The notes: generated by a model from the sequence alone, not told the origin. Shown: positions 36,301 through 46,265, counted from the stretch's first letter. The stretch: DNA of 64,000 nt from Pseudomonadales bacterium (GCA_019090455.1 JAHRWA010000034.1:1-64000), one strand, 5' to 3'. Made by a program: numbers and translations.

Positions 36301-38905
36301 CAAAGCCCATGCAGTTGCTCACCTAATCGAAACCATGGAAAAACCCGTTATCGCTGCCATTGAAGGTGTGGCACTCGGCGGCGGTTGCGAATTAGCGCTC
36401 GCCTGTCATTGGCGCGTGGGCAATGCTCAAAGCCAATTAGGGCAGCCCGAAATTAATTTGTACTTACCGCCCGGTTACGGTGGCACCCAACGCCTAGCCC
36501 GTATCATGATGCAAGCTGATGACAACATCTCTGAGAATCCGGGATTATTAAATGCCCTTAAACTCTTACTCTCGGGACGATCCATAGACGGAAAAAACGC
36601 GGCAGAACAGGGACTATTGAATGAACTCGCAGAGCCAGGTTGCAATGTACTCACTGCCGCTCAATCCCGTGCCAGTGAAGCCGTGTTATCAGAAAAAGGC
36701 TTAGCCAAACTAGCGATGCAAGCTCGTCACCAATCACTACAACACTGGAATCAGAAAAGCCGCTTCCTCTCTGAAGCTCTAAATGAAGTTCTAGACGATC
36801 ACTATATTCAAACTTGCCTAACGGCTCATACCAACAGTGGTCGCCGAAAAGTAGCCGACACTATTATTCAATTGGTACAACAAGGATTCGAAACTGGTTT
36901 TCAAAAAGGTCTAGAGGCAGAAATTAACGCCTTCTCCCACTACCTGCTTGATGAAGAGAACGGCGGCAAAAAAGGGATACGTTTATTTTTAGACAAACAG
37001 TCTCCCGCGTTACCCAGCCGTTCGCGACTCGCCCCAACTCAAAAAAAATCGCTCATTCAGCAAGGTGACTTACTACCCATAGGTAGTCCCTTCATCCCAG
37101 GCATCACACCACTGCCCCCGTTTCAACTTGCATTTGCAGTGGTCCGGGATGCACAGAGCGGCGCTTACTTGCATGGCGACCCCATCACTGCGGAAGCAGA
37201 AGTGATACTTCCCACCCCCACGCCCAATGCGAATCAAGCGCTCATTTACGTATTAGCCTCTGAAGTGAATTACAACGATATCTGGGCCATCACGGGTATT
37301 CCTGTTTCCTTATTTGACGATCACGATGAGGACATACATGTCACTGGTTCTGGCGGCGTGGGTATCGTGGTGGGACTGGGTTCCGCACTGCAATTGGAAG
37401 GACGATTAGCCATAGGAAAAATGATAATGATCTATTCCGGCGTCTCTGATTTGTTAGACCCCTCATCCGGCAATGACCCCATGTTTACTGATTTTCATAT
37501 TCAAGGTTATCAATCACCAGAGGGCAGTCATCAACAGTTTATGCTGGCAGACGGTCCTCAATGCTTAACGCCGCCAGCGGATCTCAACCTCGAAACTAGC
37601 GCCAGTTTTGCATTACCCGGTGGCACCGCTTATCGCGCTTTGTTTAAGGCACTAGCCATAGGGCAAGGAGATCGACTTTTTGTTGAAGGCGCAGTGTCTG
37701 GCACGGGAGCTTGGTCTGTGGCACTCGCACAAGCCATGAATGCACATGTCACCGGCTTAGTCTCCTCAGCCGAACGTCACAAAGCGCTAAATGCGCAAGG
37801 CGTTAATGCGATAGATCGTAAAGCCACAGGAATCGCCGAGGCTTTTACCAAAGTCCCTGAAAATCCAAAGCAATGGGCAAATTGGGAAGCGCAAGGAGAT
37901 GAATTCCTCGCGGAGATACGCCGACTCAATCAAGGTGAGCTGTGTAGCCACAGCTTATCCCATGCAGGCGAAACCGCGTTCCCACGGAGCTTCCAAGCAT
38001 TAGAATCCGGCGGAGCCATCACCTTCTTCGGTGCCAGCTCCGGCTACCAAATGACATTTATGGGCAAACCTGGCATCGCCACGGCACAATCCATGTTGCG
38101 CAAAGCCGCCGTCACTCCTGGACAAACTGCTGTCTTATTTTACGGTGCAAATGAAAAACGCGACCTATCCGCACTCGCCGCCATTGAAGCCGCGCGAGCC
38201 GCTGCATTACGCATCGTCGTTATCACCGATACCGATGCAGAACGTGACTTCATTCTTTCACTGGGATATGGCGACGCCATTCTCGGCGGCATTAGTTTAG
38301 AAGAACTCAAACGGCGTCACCCCCATTTCCATTGGCCCACCACCATGCCAACACTACCCGACCCAGAAAGCCCAGCGTTCAAAGAGGCAATACGCAACAT
38401 CAACGAAAACACCTTAAAACCCGTAGGCTCTGCGGTAGGCAAACTCCTACGCTCAGCCGACAACCCTCGCGGCCAACCCGACATCATTATCGAAAGAGCC
38501 CATCGCGATTCACTCTTCGCCAGCACCATGTTAATCAAACCCAACACCGGCATCGTTCTCTATACCGGCGATATGAGCAGACGCCGCTACAGCTTTTACG
38601 CACCCCAAGTTTGGATGCGACAACGGAAAATCCTAATGCCTAGCGCCAGCATCATCGGCACACACTTATGCAATGCCGCAGAAGTCATGGGTCTAACACA
38701 AATGATCAATGCCGGAAAAGTACAAGTTCCACCGCCGTATCTGGGAAGCTGGGAAGACACGCCAATGCTGCATCAAGCCATGTGGGAAAACCGCCTACCC
38801 GAAGCCACTGATGGTGCAGCCAAAGCGGTGATCAATCATGCCTTGCCTGCTGGGGGATTAAAGACATTAGAAGAGCTGCTGAGTGAATGGAGTGCTTTGC
38901 TTTAG
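33347..38905 (+). CDS. Propionyl-CoA synthase-like trifunctional fusion (CoA ligase + enoyl-CoA hydratase + MDR reductase)
   Basis: An 1852-residue protein in three parts. (1) An acyl-CoA synthetase of the Acs type (about 1-870), with [19 protein letters not shown] near 438 and FPETRSGKYMRRFL with the catalytic Lys near 831. It carries a large insert (about 240-370). (2) A crotonase domain (about 895-1230), with the oxyanion GVALGGGCELALACHW near 1007 and a candidate catalytic Glu in QPEINLY. (3) A zinc-free MDR reductase (about 1250-1850), with FALPGGTAYRALF near 1420. Domain order and length match propionyl-CoA synthase of Chloroflexus and a few marine bacteria, which turns 3-hydroxypropionate into propionyl-CoA via acrylyl-CoA inside one reaction chamber. 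The N-terminus has an ITNP triplicate. Identification is strong by architecture; the substrate is inferred. Confidence 0.88.
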   Translation: MTIPPVKIPTAITNPITNPITNQGQWQSMRDACIQDPGAFHGDIAAKTLHWFDPASHSWLSQNTKGTKDTNGNWHGWKIQEPKEKQSGIQSTQKSSWTPWNLAFDDSDAPFYRWFFGAKTNAAFNEVDRHVLNGYGSEVAFDYEGDRWNPSLNNGRGGPVYHQQITRRQLLTQSVIAAQALKNLGLEMGDRIAINMPNTLDQIIWTQAAKRLGIIYTPVFGGFSDKTLSDRIENAGAKIVITTDGASRNAETVAFKESYTDPALDRYIGTQVAYTLIENTLRDLTADGDRNRDDGNTSAILKTNILTHLEKSIGNEITLSRADIMAEIGKVLNKAKLNSDSTVAWRTSLAEALANSPPRVSTVIVVRHVDLKDIAWNPQRDIWADHLLASAQQQVLSQAGLQNPSQLDALSDLDLVNALWQSVPPVAVDADFPLFIIYTSGSTGKPKGVVHVHGGYLSGITHTMKVSFDAVPGQDRIWVVADPGWITGQSYLISASLAARIPGIITEGAPVFPNAGRFSSIIERYQVTIFKAGVTFLKAIMSNAQNRADVEQYDMRSLKVATFCAEPTSPSVQQFGMELVTPQYINSYWATEHGGIVWTHPYGNVDQPLRADAHTYPLPWVLGDIWIAEESQDHTDKENKKVKEDKKRSRYRSADLEEKGEIVITRPYPYLARTIWGDADNVGCADWRGDIQRFTDTYFGRFKDADDNPVYAYLQGDFAKRYADGSFSLHGRSDDVINVSGHRLGTEEIEGAILKDKHINPDSNVGNCIVIGAPHREKGLTPLAFLLPAAGKHISKDDERRLQNLVREEKGQVAVPSDFICLSAFPETRSGKYMRRFLSVMVQNEDDQNEKLGDISTLRNPECLDEIRSAIKKWQHRQTLAHQQSITESLKTLRIQYDPIWDPAIHKHDMARRIVTITISNPPVNALSERVLDELKTTLSHINRRQDVAAVVIAGQGSNTFVAGADVRQLLEEVHDSHAARALPSKAHAVAHLIETMEKPVIAAIEGVALGGGCELALACHWRVGNAQSQLGQPEINLYLPPGYGGTQRLARIMMQADDNISENPGLLNALKLLLSGRSIDGKNAAEQGLLNELAEPGCNVLTAAQSRASEAVLSEKGLAKLAMQARHQSLQHWNQKSRFLSEALNEVLDDHYIQTCLTAHTNSGRRKVADTIIQLVQQGFETGFQKGLEAEINAFSHYLLDEENGGKKGIRLFLDKQSPALPSRSRLAPTQKKSLIQQGDLLPIGSPFIPGITPLPPFQLAFAVVRDAQSGAYLHGDPITAEAEVILPTPTPNANQALIYVLASEVNYNDIWAITGIPVSLFDDHDEDIHVTGSGGVGIVVGLGSALQLEGRLAIGKMIMIYSGVSDLLDPSSGNDPMFTDFHIQGYQSPEGSHQQFMLADGPQCLTPPADLNLETSASFALPGGTAYRALFKALAIGQGDRLFVEGAVSGTGAWSVALAQAMNAHVTGLVSSAERHKALNAQGVNAIDRKATGIAEAFTKVPENPKQWANWEAQGDEFLAEIRRLNQGELCSHSLSHAGETAFPRSFQALESGGAITFFGASSGYQMTFMGKPGIATAQSMLRKAAVTPGQTAVLFYGANEKRDLSALAAIEAARAAALRIVVITDTDAERDFILSLGYGDAILGGISLEELKRRHPHFHWPTTMPTLPDPESPAFKEAIRNINENTLKPVGSAVGKLLRSADNPRGQPDIIIERAHRDSLFASTMLIKPNTGIVLYTGDMSRRRYSFYAPQVWMRQRKILMPSASIIGTHLCNAAEVMGLTQMINAGKVQVPPPYLGSWEDTPMLHQAMWENRLPEATDGAAKAVINHALPAGGLKTLEELLSEWSALL

Positions 38906-39146
38906 TGAACAGAGTGTGTCGACCGCCTAAAAAGGCTAATTCACCAAAAAATCATTCACAAAAAACAACAATTTAGCCAAAACTGTTTTTAGTTCCCGCT
39001 CGCACAAAAAGTTTTTCATTGTCATTGCAAACTCACGTCACAGATTAAGGCGGAAATAGAAATAGTTACTGTCATTCCACCAGAGAACGATACAATTTAA
39101 GGCTTCGAGCGTTAAAAGATAAAAAACAAAAACAGGACTCTCTCCC

Positions 39147-41390
39147 TTGAAATCTTGGTTCTTCGTTATCTCCCTTTCCTTATTTCTCTTAAGCGCCTGT
39201 GGCGGCGAAGGGTATACCGACATCGATTCGGACTCCAATGACGGCGATGATACGGACACATCGGAAAACATTGATAGCAACAACAATGACAACAACAATG
39301 ACGATGAAGAACCTATCATAGACGATGAGGTTGATGCCGACGAAGACAGCGACAACGACACCATTCCTGACACCCTCGATAACTGCCCCAACATTGCCAA
39401 CATCGATCAAGCAGATGCCAATGATAATAATATGGGCGACGCTTGCGATAGTTCCGATAGTGACGGCGACAATGTGCCTGATAATGAAGATCAATTTCCC
39501 GAAGATGCCACTAAGGCCGCCTCAATAACCAATGCCCATCGCCTATTAACCCAAGCCACCTTTGGCCCTACTGAAGCAGAGATAGACAATATCGTTGCTA
39601 TCGGCGCGCAGGCTTGGCTAACCGAACAATTCGCCAAGCCCTCTGCTTACGACAACTCAGCCGATGACCACAAAACCCACCTGGAAAGAACCGTAGAGAT
39701 TACCAATCTAGAAGAGCCTTCTATCACCTGGACCAACAACGGTATTTTCAATACCTCACCCGCCGCAATTTGGAATGTCCGGTATTATCAAATGTCGGCT
39801 TGGTGGGAGAATGCCTTAGGTCACCCCACCCACACTCGTCACGGCAGTGACCAACTGAGACAACGCATCGCCTATGCCTTAAGTCAAATTTTAGTGGTGT
39901 CAGGAAAAGACCCTAGACTCTATCTTCGCGGTGATAGCCTTGCCTATTACTACGATATTCTGACAAAGCATGCGTTTGGCAACTTCCGCACACTGCTAGG
40001 TGAAATATCCAGAAGCGCCACCATGGGGGTTTACTTAACATATCAAGGCAATGAAAAAGCCGACCCCGACAAATCTACACGACCCGATGAAAATTTTGCT
40101 CGCGAATTAATTCAGCTTTTTACCGTGGGGCTTTATGAACTAAATGTGGATGGCTCCCCCAATCGTGATGGAGATGAAAGCACTTACCCTGATACAGGAA
40201 GCCACCAAGTTCCCACCTATACGCAAGACGATGTAGTGGAATTAGCTAAGGTCATGACCGGCTGGGATATCAAAGGTAACAACACTTTTGGCGGTACCAG
40301 CATGGGTCTAGGAGAATACGCGGCGCAGATGGAGTTTCATTCCGATCGCCATGAAGACGAAGCTGCTGAAGAGGGCGATGGGTTTGTTACCGTACTCGGC
40401 ACGACCATGGCATTAAACAGTGGCTTCGACTCCAGCGGTCTTGATCCTGCTCTCGACATCATTTTCAATCACCCCAATGTCGCCCCGTTTATCAGTAAGA
40501 ACTTAATTATGAACCTCACCACCTCCAACCCCTCCTCCGATTATGTGGCCCGAGTCGCTAGTGTTTTTAATAACAATGGTGAAGGGACGAAAGGGGATTT
40601 AAAGGCGGTAGTGAAAGCCATCTTACTGGATACTGAAGCGAGAAATTATCAAGATCAACCCGCGAATTTCGGTAAAGTAAAAGAACCCTTTTTAGTCTTC
40701 ACGCAACTACTGAGAACATTTGACGTCTTGCCACTGGACGGCTGGAATGGCCGAGCAGACAGCTCTCGTGGCGATGGCAGCAAAGCCGTGGTCAATGGTG
40801 TGTATTCCTATATCAATTCTGACAGTACTTTTGGTCAAGCCCCCTTACGTTCGGAATCTGTTTTCAACTTCTTTCAACCGGATTATGTGCCCAGTGATAC
40901 ACTTTTTCTGGAAAACAAATGGGTTGCGCCGGAGACTCAAATTCAATCTGACGGCAATATGATAAACGTACACAACACGCTGGTGTATTACCTCAGGCGT
41001 TATGAAAAAAACCGAATCACTAAAATAGACAACAAAACCTTGGCGACATTTGCAGCGACAAAGTCCTATAGCTCCTCTCACTTAATGATTATTAATTACG
41101 ATCGTGAACTCGCGCTATTTGAACAAGCATTGGATGGTGATACCAACGGTGACTTTGACAACATGGACACGGGTCTCGATAGAGAAAGAGCCATCGAAGC
41201 ATTGCTGGTCCACTTAGACAAAGTCATGTTAGGCAATACGATGCAAAGTGAATACCAAGAGGCTTTGGCAGATTATCTCCTATCCGCAAGCGGTTTGAGT
41301 TATTCCGATAAATATGAAAATGCACATCACTTAATCTCTGATGCGATTCGCTTTATTGCGGTATCGCCAGCTTATATGGCGCAGCACTAG
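39147..41390 (+). CDS. DUF1800 lipoprotein with Asp-rich thrombospondin type 3-like repeats
   Basis: A 747-residue predicted lipoprotein starting at TTG after AGGA. The signal peptide ends in LLSACGG (lipobox Cys near residue 18). A very acidic segment (about 20-125) has calcium-binding TSP3-like repeats such as DSDNDTIPDTLDNCPN and DSDGDNVPDNEDQFP. The rest (about 130-745) is a DUF1800 domain, with RLLTQATFGPTEAEI at its start and RPDENFARELIQLFTVGLYEL in the middle. DUF1800 proteins are usually paired with a DUF1501 protein, as here, and are found in envelope or secreted contexts; their biochemical role is unknown. Confidence 0.85.
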   Translation: MKSWFFVISLSLFLLSACGGEGYTDIDSDSNDGDDTDTSENIDSNNNDNNNDDEEPIIDDEVDADEDSDNDTIPDTLDNCPNIANIDQADANDNNMGDACDSSDSDGDNVPDNEDQFPEDATKAASITNAHRLLTQATFGPTEAEIDNIVAIGAQAWLTEQFAKPSAYDNSADDHKTHLERTVEITNLEEPSITWTNNGIFNTSPAAIWNVRYYQMSAWWENALGHPTHTRHGSDQLRQRIAYALSQILVVSGKDPRLYLRGDSLAYYYDILTKHAFGNFRTLLGEISRSATMGVYLTYQGNEKADPDKSTRPDENFARELIQLFTVGLYELNVDGSPNRDGDESTYPDTGSHQVPTYTQDDVVELAKVMTGWDIKGNNTFGGTSMGLGEYAAQMEFHSDRHEDEAAEEGDGFVTVLGTTMALNSGFDSSGLDPALDIIFNHPNVAPFISKNLIMNLTTSNPSSDYVARVASVFNNNGEGTKGDLKAVVKAILLDTEARNYQDQPANFGKVKEPFLVFTQLLRTFDVLPLDGWNGRADSSRGDGSKAVVNGVYSYINSDSTFGQAPLRSESVFNFFQPDYVPSDTLFLENKWVAPETQIQSDGNMINVHNTLVYYLRRYEKNRITKIDNKTLATFAATKSYSSSHLMIINYDRELALFEQALDGDTNGDFDNMDTGLDRERAIEALLVHLDKVMLGNTMQSEYQEALADYLLSASGLSYSDKYENAHHLISDAIRFIAVSPAYMAQH

Positions 41391-41403
41391 CGTGAAAAAT
41401 GAC

Positions 41404-43005
41404 ATGAAGAAATCAAAACTCAATCGTCGCCAATTTTTGGGCTCTCTCGCTGCCAGCAGTGCCTTGGGCACCTTAGGTTCTGTAGGACAGTTAGGCTTAA
41501 TCAATGAGGCAGTGGCAGCGGACCCCGGTTTCGCGGGTTACAAAGCCTTAGTCTGCGTCTTTATGTTGGGCGGTAATGACGGTTTTAATATGCTGATTCC
41601 CAGTGACGCCAGTTACGACGACTATCAAGCGATACGCGCAGCTATTGCTGTGCAAAAAAATGATTTGGGTTTGTCCGATATTAGCTCCTCATTACACGAC
41701 GGCACTATGGGTTCTGGTGACGCCAACCTCTACGACGTAAACCAGACCAACGCCAGCGCTTACACCAAAGGTTTTTACGACCTCTCATCGAAAGGTATCA
41801 ATTTAGGCGTTAACGGCGTGATGCCCGAGTTCGCCCAACTGGTGACGGACAACAAACTATCCCTCATCGCCAACTGCGGCAATATGGTTGCACCCACCAC
41901 AAGAACCCAAGTCCAAGACAAAACAGCAGACTTACCGTTATTTTTATTTGCACACAATCACCAACAACGAGAACTGCAAACAGGTCAAGCCAATAACCTC
42001 GACGATATCGGTTGGGCTGGCAAGATTGCCGACGCTTGGTCAGGCATCAACAACAACTCCCCTCTAGGACTGAATATTTCCTACTCGGGCAATAACCGAA
42101 TGTTAATTGGCAACACCACCAGTCCCTTGGTTTTGAATCCGGGCACGCCCCCCGCCTTTTATGAAATGCGACAGGATCAGAGTCTCTATGAGGATCAGCG
42201 TCGAGCTTTGTTTAATGAGTTGATTAACATCGGCAAAAATGGCAGTTCTTTTCAGCAACTCAGCGCCAACTTATGGGATCGCGCCACCACTAATTTTGAA
42301 GCACTATCCCTAGCTTGGGATAATAATTCCGTCAGCTATACCACCAAGGGTCCCTATGGCGAAGATTTATTTGATATCCCTTCCACTGCCATGTTGAGTT
42401 ATTCCAGTAGCATTAATGCAGGCCTGATTCCGCGATTGGAAACCGTCGCCAAAATGATAGAGTTGGGTGTAGAGGATGCCTTCAATACCGGTAATTACAA
42501 ACGTCAGATATTTTTTGTGGGCTTAGGCGGGTTTGATACCCACGCAGCCCAATCATCCAGTCATTCATTACGGCTACGTGAGTTGAGCTTAGGGCTGTGG
42601 AAATTTCAAAAAGCCATGGAAGAATTAGGCCACGCCGACAAAGTCACTACCTTCTCCATGTCTGATTTTGGCCGCAGTCTTAGCATCAATGCCGGACTCG
42701 GTACCGACCACGGCTGGGGCTCGCACCATTTTGTGATGGGAGGCACCAGTAGCGGCGATGCAGGCAGTCTCAATGGCGGTGCGATGATAGGGACGCCACC
42801 GAGCTTGGTGGTTGACGGCCCCGATGATTACAATAACAAGGGACGAATCATCCCCAGCGTTTCTCAAGATCAGGTCAACGCCACTCTCTGTGAATGGTTC
42901 GGCGTGGAGCCTTCATTGATCGCGAGCATATTCCCCAATCTAAGCAACTTTGAAACCTCTCCCGGTGATGCCAGTAGTGCTTATTTGAATTCTTTATTTA
43001 TTTAG
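41404..43005 (+). CDS. DUF1501 (sulfatase-like) Tat-exported protein
   Basis: About 533 residues from this ATG. A twin-arginine signal (LNRRQFLGSLAASSALG) is followed by a cleavage region near AVAADPG, then the DUF1501 domain with VCVFMLGGNDGFNMLIP, SLIANCGNM, LFAHNHQQRE, FFVGLGGFDTHAAQ, FSMSDFGRSL and DHGWGSHHFVMGG. The alkaline-phosphatase-like metal residues (Asp/His in GGFDTH and DHGWGSHH) are present. It starts 13 bp after the DUF1800 stop, so the two are co-transcribed. Function is unproven; Tat export suggests it folds before crossing the inner membrane. Confidence 0.87.
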   Translation: MKKSKLNRRQFLGSLAASSALGTLGSVGQLGLINEAVAADPGFAGYKALVCVFMLGGNDGFNMLIPSDASYDDYQAIRAAIAVQKNDLGLSDISSSLHDGTMGSGDANLYDVNQTNASAYTKGFYDLSSKGINLGVNGVMPEFAQLVTDNKLSLIANCGNMVAPTTRTQVQDKTADLPLFLFAHNHQQRELQTGQANNLDDIGWAGKIADAWSGINNNSPLGLNISYSGNNRMLIGNTTSPLVLNPGTPPAFYEMRQDQSLYEDQRRALFNELINIGKNGSSFQQLSANLWDRATTNFEALSLAWDNNSVSYTTKGPYGEDLFDIPSTAMLSYSSSINAGLIPRLETVAKMIELGVEDAFNTGNYKRQIFFVGLGGFDTHAAQSSSHSLRLRELSLGLWKFQKAMEELGHADKVTTFSMSDFGRSLSINAGLGTDHGWGSHHFVMGGTSSGDAGSLNGGAMIGTPPSLVVDGPDDYNNKGRIIPSVSQDQVNATLCEWFGVEPSLIASIFPNLSNFETSPGDASSAYLNSLFI

Positions 43006-43082
43006 TCAAACGTTGAGATATTAGCTTAGCGATTTGTCTGGATATTGATTACCTAATCTGTAGATATACCGACACCGGGCCA

Positions 43083-44490
43083 TCACTTTAACAATTTAAG
43101 CGTGGCTTCCGCTTCTTCTCTTCCCACATAGCTTTCTTTTTCATTTTCCAGAGCCAGCTGCAACTGCTGCTTGGCTAAACTGTGCTGATTACTGCTGTGA
43201 TAAGCCATGCCTAGGTGATAATGGTATACGCCACTATTCCCGCCGGATTCCACTGACTCGGCTAGTAGAGTCAACGCCTGGGAGGTATTACCCATGTTAT
43301 AATACATCCAATCTAAGGTGCGAGCGCGCTCTAGGTTTTCGGGTGTGGGGCGGTGATCGGCGAGTAGGACGGCTAGGTTGTTGGCGGCCATGGCGTGGTC
43401 TGGATTTAAAATGAGGATACGTTCGTATGCCACGATCGCCTCATCAAAAGCTTCTCTGCGGCTTTGCAATACAGCCAAAGACATAAGCAACCCGAGGTCG
43501 GATGGATTGTGAGAAAGCCCTTGATCAAAAACAGCGACGGCTTTTTCCCACTCACTTTCCGATGCATGTAGCGCTGCAAGAAACCGATAGGCTGAACTGC
43601 GTGTGGGTGCAATGTCGATGGTTTTCTTATAAAAGGAAATCGCTTTCGCCACCGCACCTTGTTCCTGATGCAGATTCCCCATTAGCTCTAGCGCATGGGC
43701 ATGCTCGGGGTAGTCGGTAATATGTTTTTGCAAATACGCATAGGCTAGATCCAGTTGATCCTCTCGCTGGTGAGCACGCATTAGAAATTGTAAGAATTCA
43801 ATGGCAGCAGGCTTATCCGCTAATATTGTCTCGAAAGCGGTGATAGCCAACGCATATTCTTTTTTGTCGTAATACACGCGACCTTTCAAATAGTATCCCA
43901 AGCTTTGTGTCCTGGGTTCTTCAATCAGCTTATCCGATAAGCTTAACGCTTCCGACCATTGACCCTGTTTACCGTAAGCAGCGACCAATTGTTGTATGAC
44001 TTTCGCGTTATCGGGCTGCCGTCGGTATCCTTGTCCCTTAAGTAGGTTCATCCTCGGGTCAACAATGCCTCCTTATTTTCAGGCTCAATGGCAAACACCT
44101 CTGCCAACAACGTGTCAGCCACGGCTTGATCGTTTCTCAATAGCGCCAGTTCAGCCAAACGGTTGCGTGCTTACAAGCCATCCGCACCCTATTCATCCAA
44201 GTCTATAATTTTCTGGTAGGCAGCTTGTGCTTCCTCATTTCGCTTCATTGCCTGGTAGAGCTTACCGAGGCCAAAATGCAATTCGTAGAGTTTAGGTTGC
44301 TTCGCGAGAAACGCCTTTAATGTCGCTTCAGCCACCTGTGGATCGCGATTATTCGCTAGAAACTGGGCTAACCACAATTTCAATTCCACATTATCAGGAA
44401 CGGTTTTCACGATGTCGCGTAACACCGTTTCTGCTTCTTCAACATGCCCGACTTTTTCCAAGTAGCGAACAAAACGATATCAATAACAAC
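43083..44490 (-). pseudogene. Decayed TPR-repeat protein gene (in-frame stops plus frameshift)
   Basis: Two frames carry consecutive parts of one tetratricopeptide protein. The upstream part encodes FVRYLEKVGHVEEAETVLRDI to KIIDLDE, then hits TAG (44189-44191) and TAA (44171-44173). The same frame nonetheless goes on with typical TPR sequence (ARNRLAELALLRNDQAVADTL, EPENKEALLTRG) before TGA at 44048-44050. From there TPR coding continues in another frame as a 322-residue open frame (43083-44051) with about eight repeats. Three stops and one frameshift in 450 bp show an inactivated gene, although the 322-residue part could still be made. Repeat style resembles the long TPR lipoproteins linked to exopolysaccharide/exosortase systems. 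The N-terminus and signal peptide are missing. Confidence 0.8.
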
Positions 44491-44868
44491 ACCAGCAAGT
44501 CTTGGGTATCCAACCGAAACACCTACCGACGAGTCACCCGAATCGCTAACAATAAACTCAACTTTTGAAAAGTCTATGCTGAATATTATGGGACTGTACG
44601 CTTTATCTTGAGGAAAGTTTCACTAGTGTGGCGAGAGCAGTAGTAGCCTTTGGCTTTACATGCAGCACGTATGGGCTTGCCTTTATAAAAATATCTTTTA
44701 AAAATTGCTCTAAGCATCGACAAAACGTAGAGTTTACGTACAACAATATTGCATCACGCACCACTTTGTTCCAATAAAACTGCCAGCGCTCTCATGGCTA
44801 GAGTGAAGTTACTGATCTAAGATCATAGAATTAATTTGTCTTTCGATTACTTATCCCTGGAGATTTAG
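44491..44868. other. Gap between TPR pseudogene and patatin gene
   Basis: The first 100 bp are the worn 5' edge of the TPR pseudogene with no usable start. The remainder is non-coding and contains the ribosome binding site GGAGA at 44859-44863 of the patatin gene. No RNA gene or terminator was recognised. Confidence 0.5.
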
Positions 44869-46167
44869 TTGCATTCATCGAAGAGTCATAACTCAAAACA
44901 ACAGAATTCACAAAGACAGAGCTCGCAAAGACACCCGCAAGAACCCGGTAGACCAAAAACAGCGGTGGTACTGGCTGGAGGCGGTGCGCGAGGCGCTTAT
45001 GAAGTGGGGGTGATGCTGTATATTCGAGAAAAGCTGGCCAAGAATCTGGGCTATCAAGTTCCCATCGATATATTGACCGGTACCAGTGTGGGGGCGATTA
45101 ATGCGAGTTATCTTGCGGCGACTATGGATAGACCTGCGATTCAGGCACAAAACTTACGGGAGAATTGGACGGCTCTGAGTATCGATGACTTATTAGGTGT
45201 GGATTTCGCGGATGTATTGAAAGCAGGACGTCTTATATTTGGCCGCCCTATGGATTATAAATCCACACAGGGGTCTCGACACGGTGGGATTTTGAATACC
45301 ACCGGTCTGGAACGTTTTGTGGCGAGAAAAACACCCTGGCGAAATATATCCAAGAACATTAACGACGGAACCTTACAAGCACTGGCGGTCTCGGCCACTC
45401 ATGTGGGGACAGGCCATACGGTGGTATTTACTCAAACCTCAGATGCGACGCCTGGCTGGAGTCAAGATCCCTTTGTTGAACAAAAAAATGGGCGGATAGG
45501 TCCTCGACATGTGCTCGCCTCTGCGGCCATTCCTGTGATTTTTTCCGCTGTTAAAATTGGTGGGGAATATTACACGGATGGAGGCTTACGGCAAAACACA
45601 CCCATGTCTCCCGCGATACGGCTGGGAGCCGATCGTTTGTTGGTGGTATCTTTACGGCATATTTCCAGTCCTGAGGAGCTGGAAGTTCAACACAAATCAG
45701 GCACCCATTATCCTCGCCCTTTATTCTTGTTAGGCAAAGCGCTAGATGCGCTGATGCTGGATCACACTGAATACGATTTAGATCGATTAAAACGCACCAA
45801 CACCATACTCGAAGCCGGCACTCAAGCTTTTGGTGATCAATTTAACGACATGCTCAATAACAAACTCGTCGAACTTCAGGGAGCCCCTATTCGCCCTATC
45901 GAAGCGGTGCACATTCGCCCCTCACAAGACATCGGCGAAATGGCGGCTGATTTTATCAATGCAGGCAAGGCACACATTAAAAATCGGTTACTGTCACGAT
46001 TTATGCGTAAGTATGTCCAGGGAGAAGACGACTCCCACAGTGACATCCCATCCTATCTTTTATTCGATGGCGATTTCGCCAATGATCTGATTGATCTGGG
46101 CTATGAAGATGCCGCTCAACAAGAGGAGCAATTGGCAAATCTCTTTGCCGTCAGGGATACAATCTAG
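44869..46167 (+). CDS. Patatin-like phospholipase
   Basis: A 432-residue protein with a Ser/Gln-rich N-terminal tail (about 28 residues, itself containing a small duplication) and a patatin domain (about 29-275). The oxyanion loop is [14 protein letters not shown], the nucleophile elbow is GTSVGAINA and the dyad Asp is in [10 protein letters not shown]. These enzymes hydrolyse acyl esters of phospholipids. The C-terminal 150 residues are typical of bacterial DUF3336-less patatins. The TTG start is favoured by GGAGA six bases upstream. A stand-alone gene; it precedes the monooxygenase by 165 bp containing an inverted repeat. Confidence 0.88.
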   Translation: MHSSKSHNSKQQNSQRQSSQRHPQEPGRPKTAVVLAGGGARGAYEVGVMLYIREKLAKNLGYQVPIDILTGTSVGAINASYLAATMDRPAIQAQNLRENWTALSIDDLLGVDFADVLKAGRLIFGRPMDYKSTQGSRHGGILNTTGLERFVARKTPWRNISKNINDGTLQALAVSATHVGTGHTVVFTQTSDATPGWSQDPFVEQKNGRIGPRHVLASAAIPVIFSAVKIGGEYYTDGGLRQNTPMSPAIRLGADRLLVVSLRHISSPEELEVQHKSGTHYPRPLFLLGKALDALMLDHTEYDLDRLKRTNTILEAGTQAFGDQFNDMLNNKLVELQGAPIRPIEAVHIRPSQDIGEMAADFINAGKAHIKNRLLSRFMRKYVQGEDDSHSDIPSYLLFDGDFANDLIDLGYEDAAQQEEQLANLFAVRDTI

Positions 46168-46217
46168 GCACGCCCCCTTTGGACCTCTCTGCAGATGTGT
46201 ATTCACAAGTTAACGTC

Positions 46218-46265
46218 TTTAGGCGTAGTATACGATGTCTTAAAAATAAAAATGATACGCCTAAA
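46218..46265. promoter_or_regulatory. 10-bp inverted repeat between patatin and BVMO genes
   Basis: TTTAGGCGTA (46218-46227) and TACGCCTAAA (46256-46265) are a perfect inverted repeat with a 28-bp spacer, about 70 bp before the monooxygenase start. It may be a paired operator site. An alternative is a long-loop terminator of the patatin gene. Confidence 0.4.

Noticed and set aside
39189-39494. Long minus-strand open frame inside the DUF1800 gene
   Set aside because: It is a shadow of the Asp-rich repeats (GAT/GAC codons read backwards give Val/Ile runs), without a start signal.
44049-44191. Possible stop-codon readthrough or selenocysteine in the TPR gene
   Set aside because: The stops are of three kinds (TAG, TAA, TGA) and are followed by a frameshift, which fits decay and not recoding.
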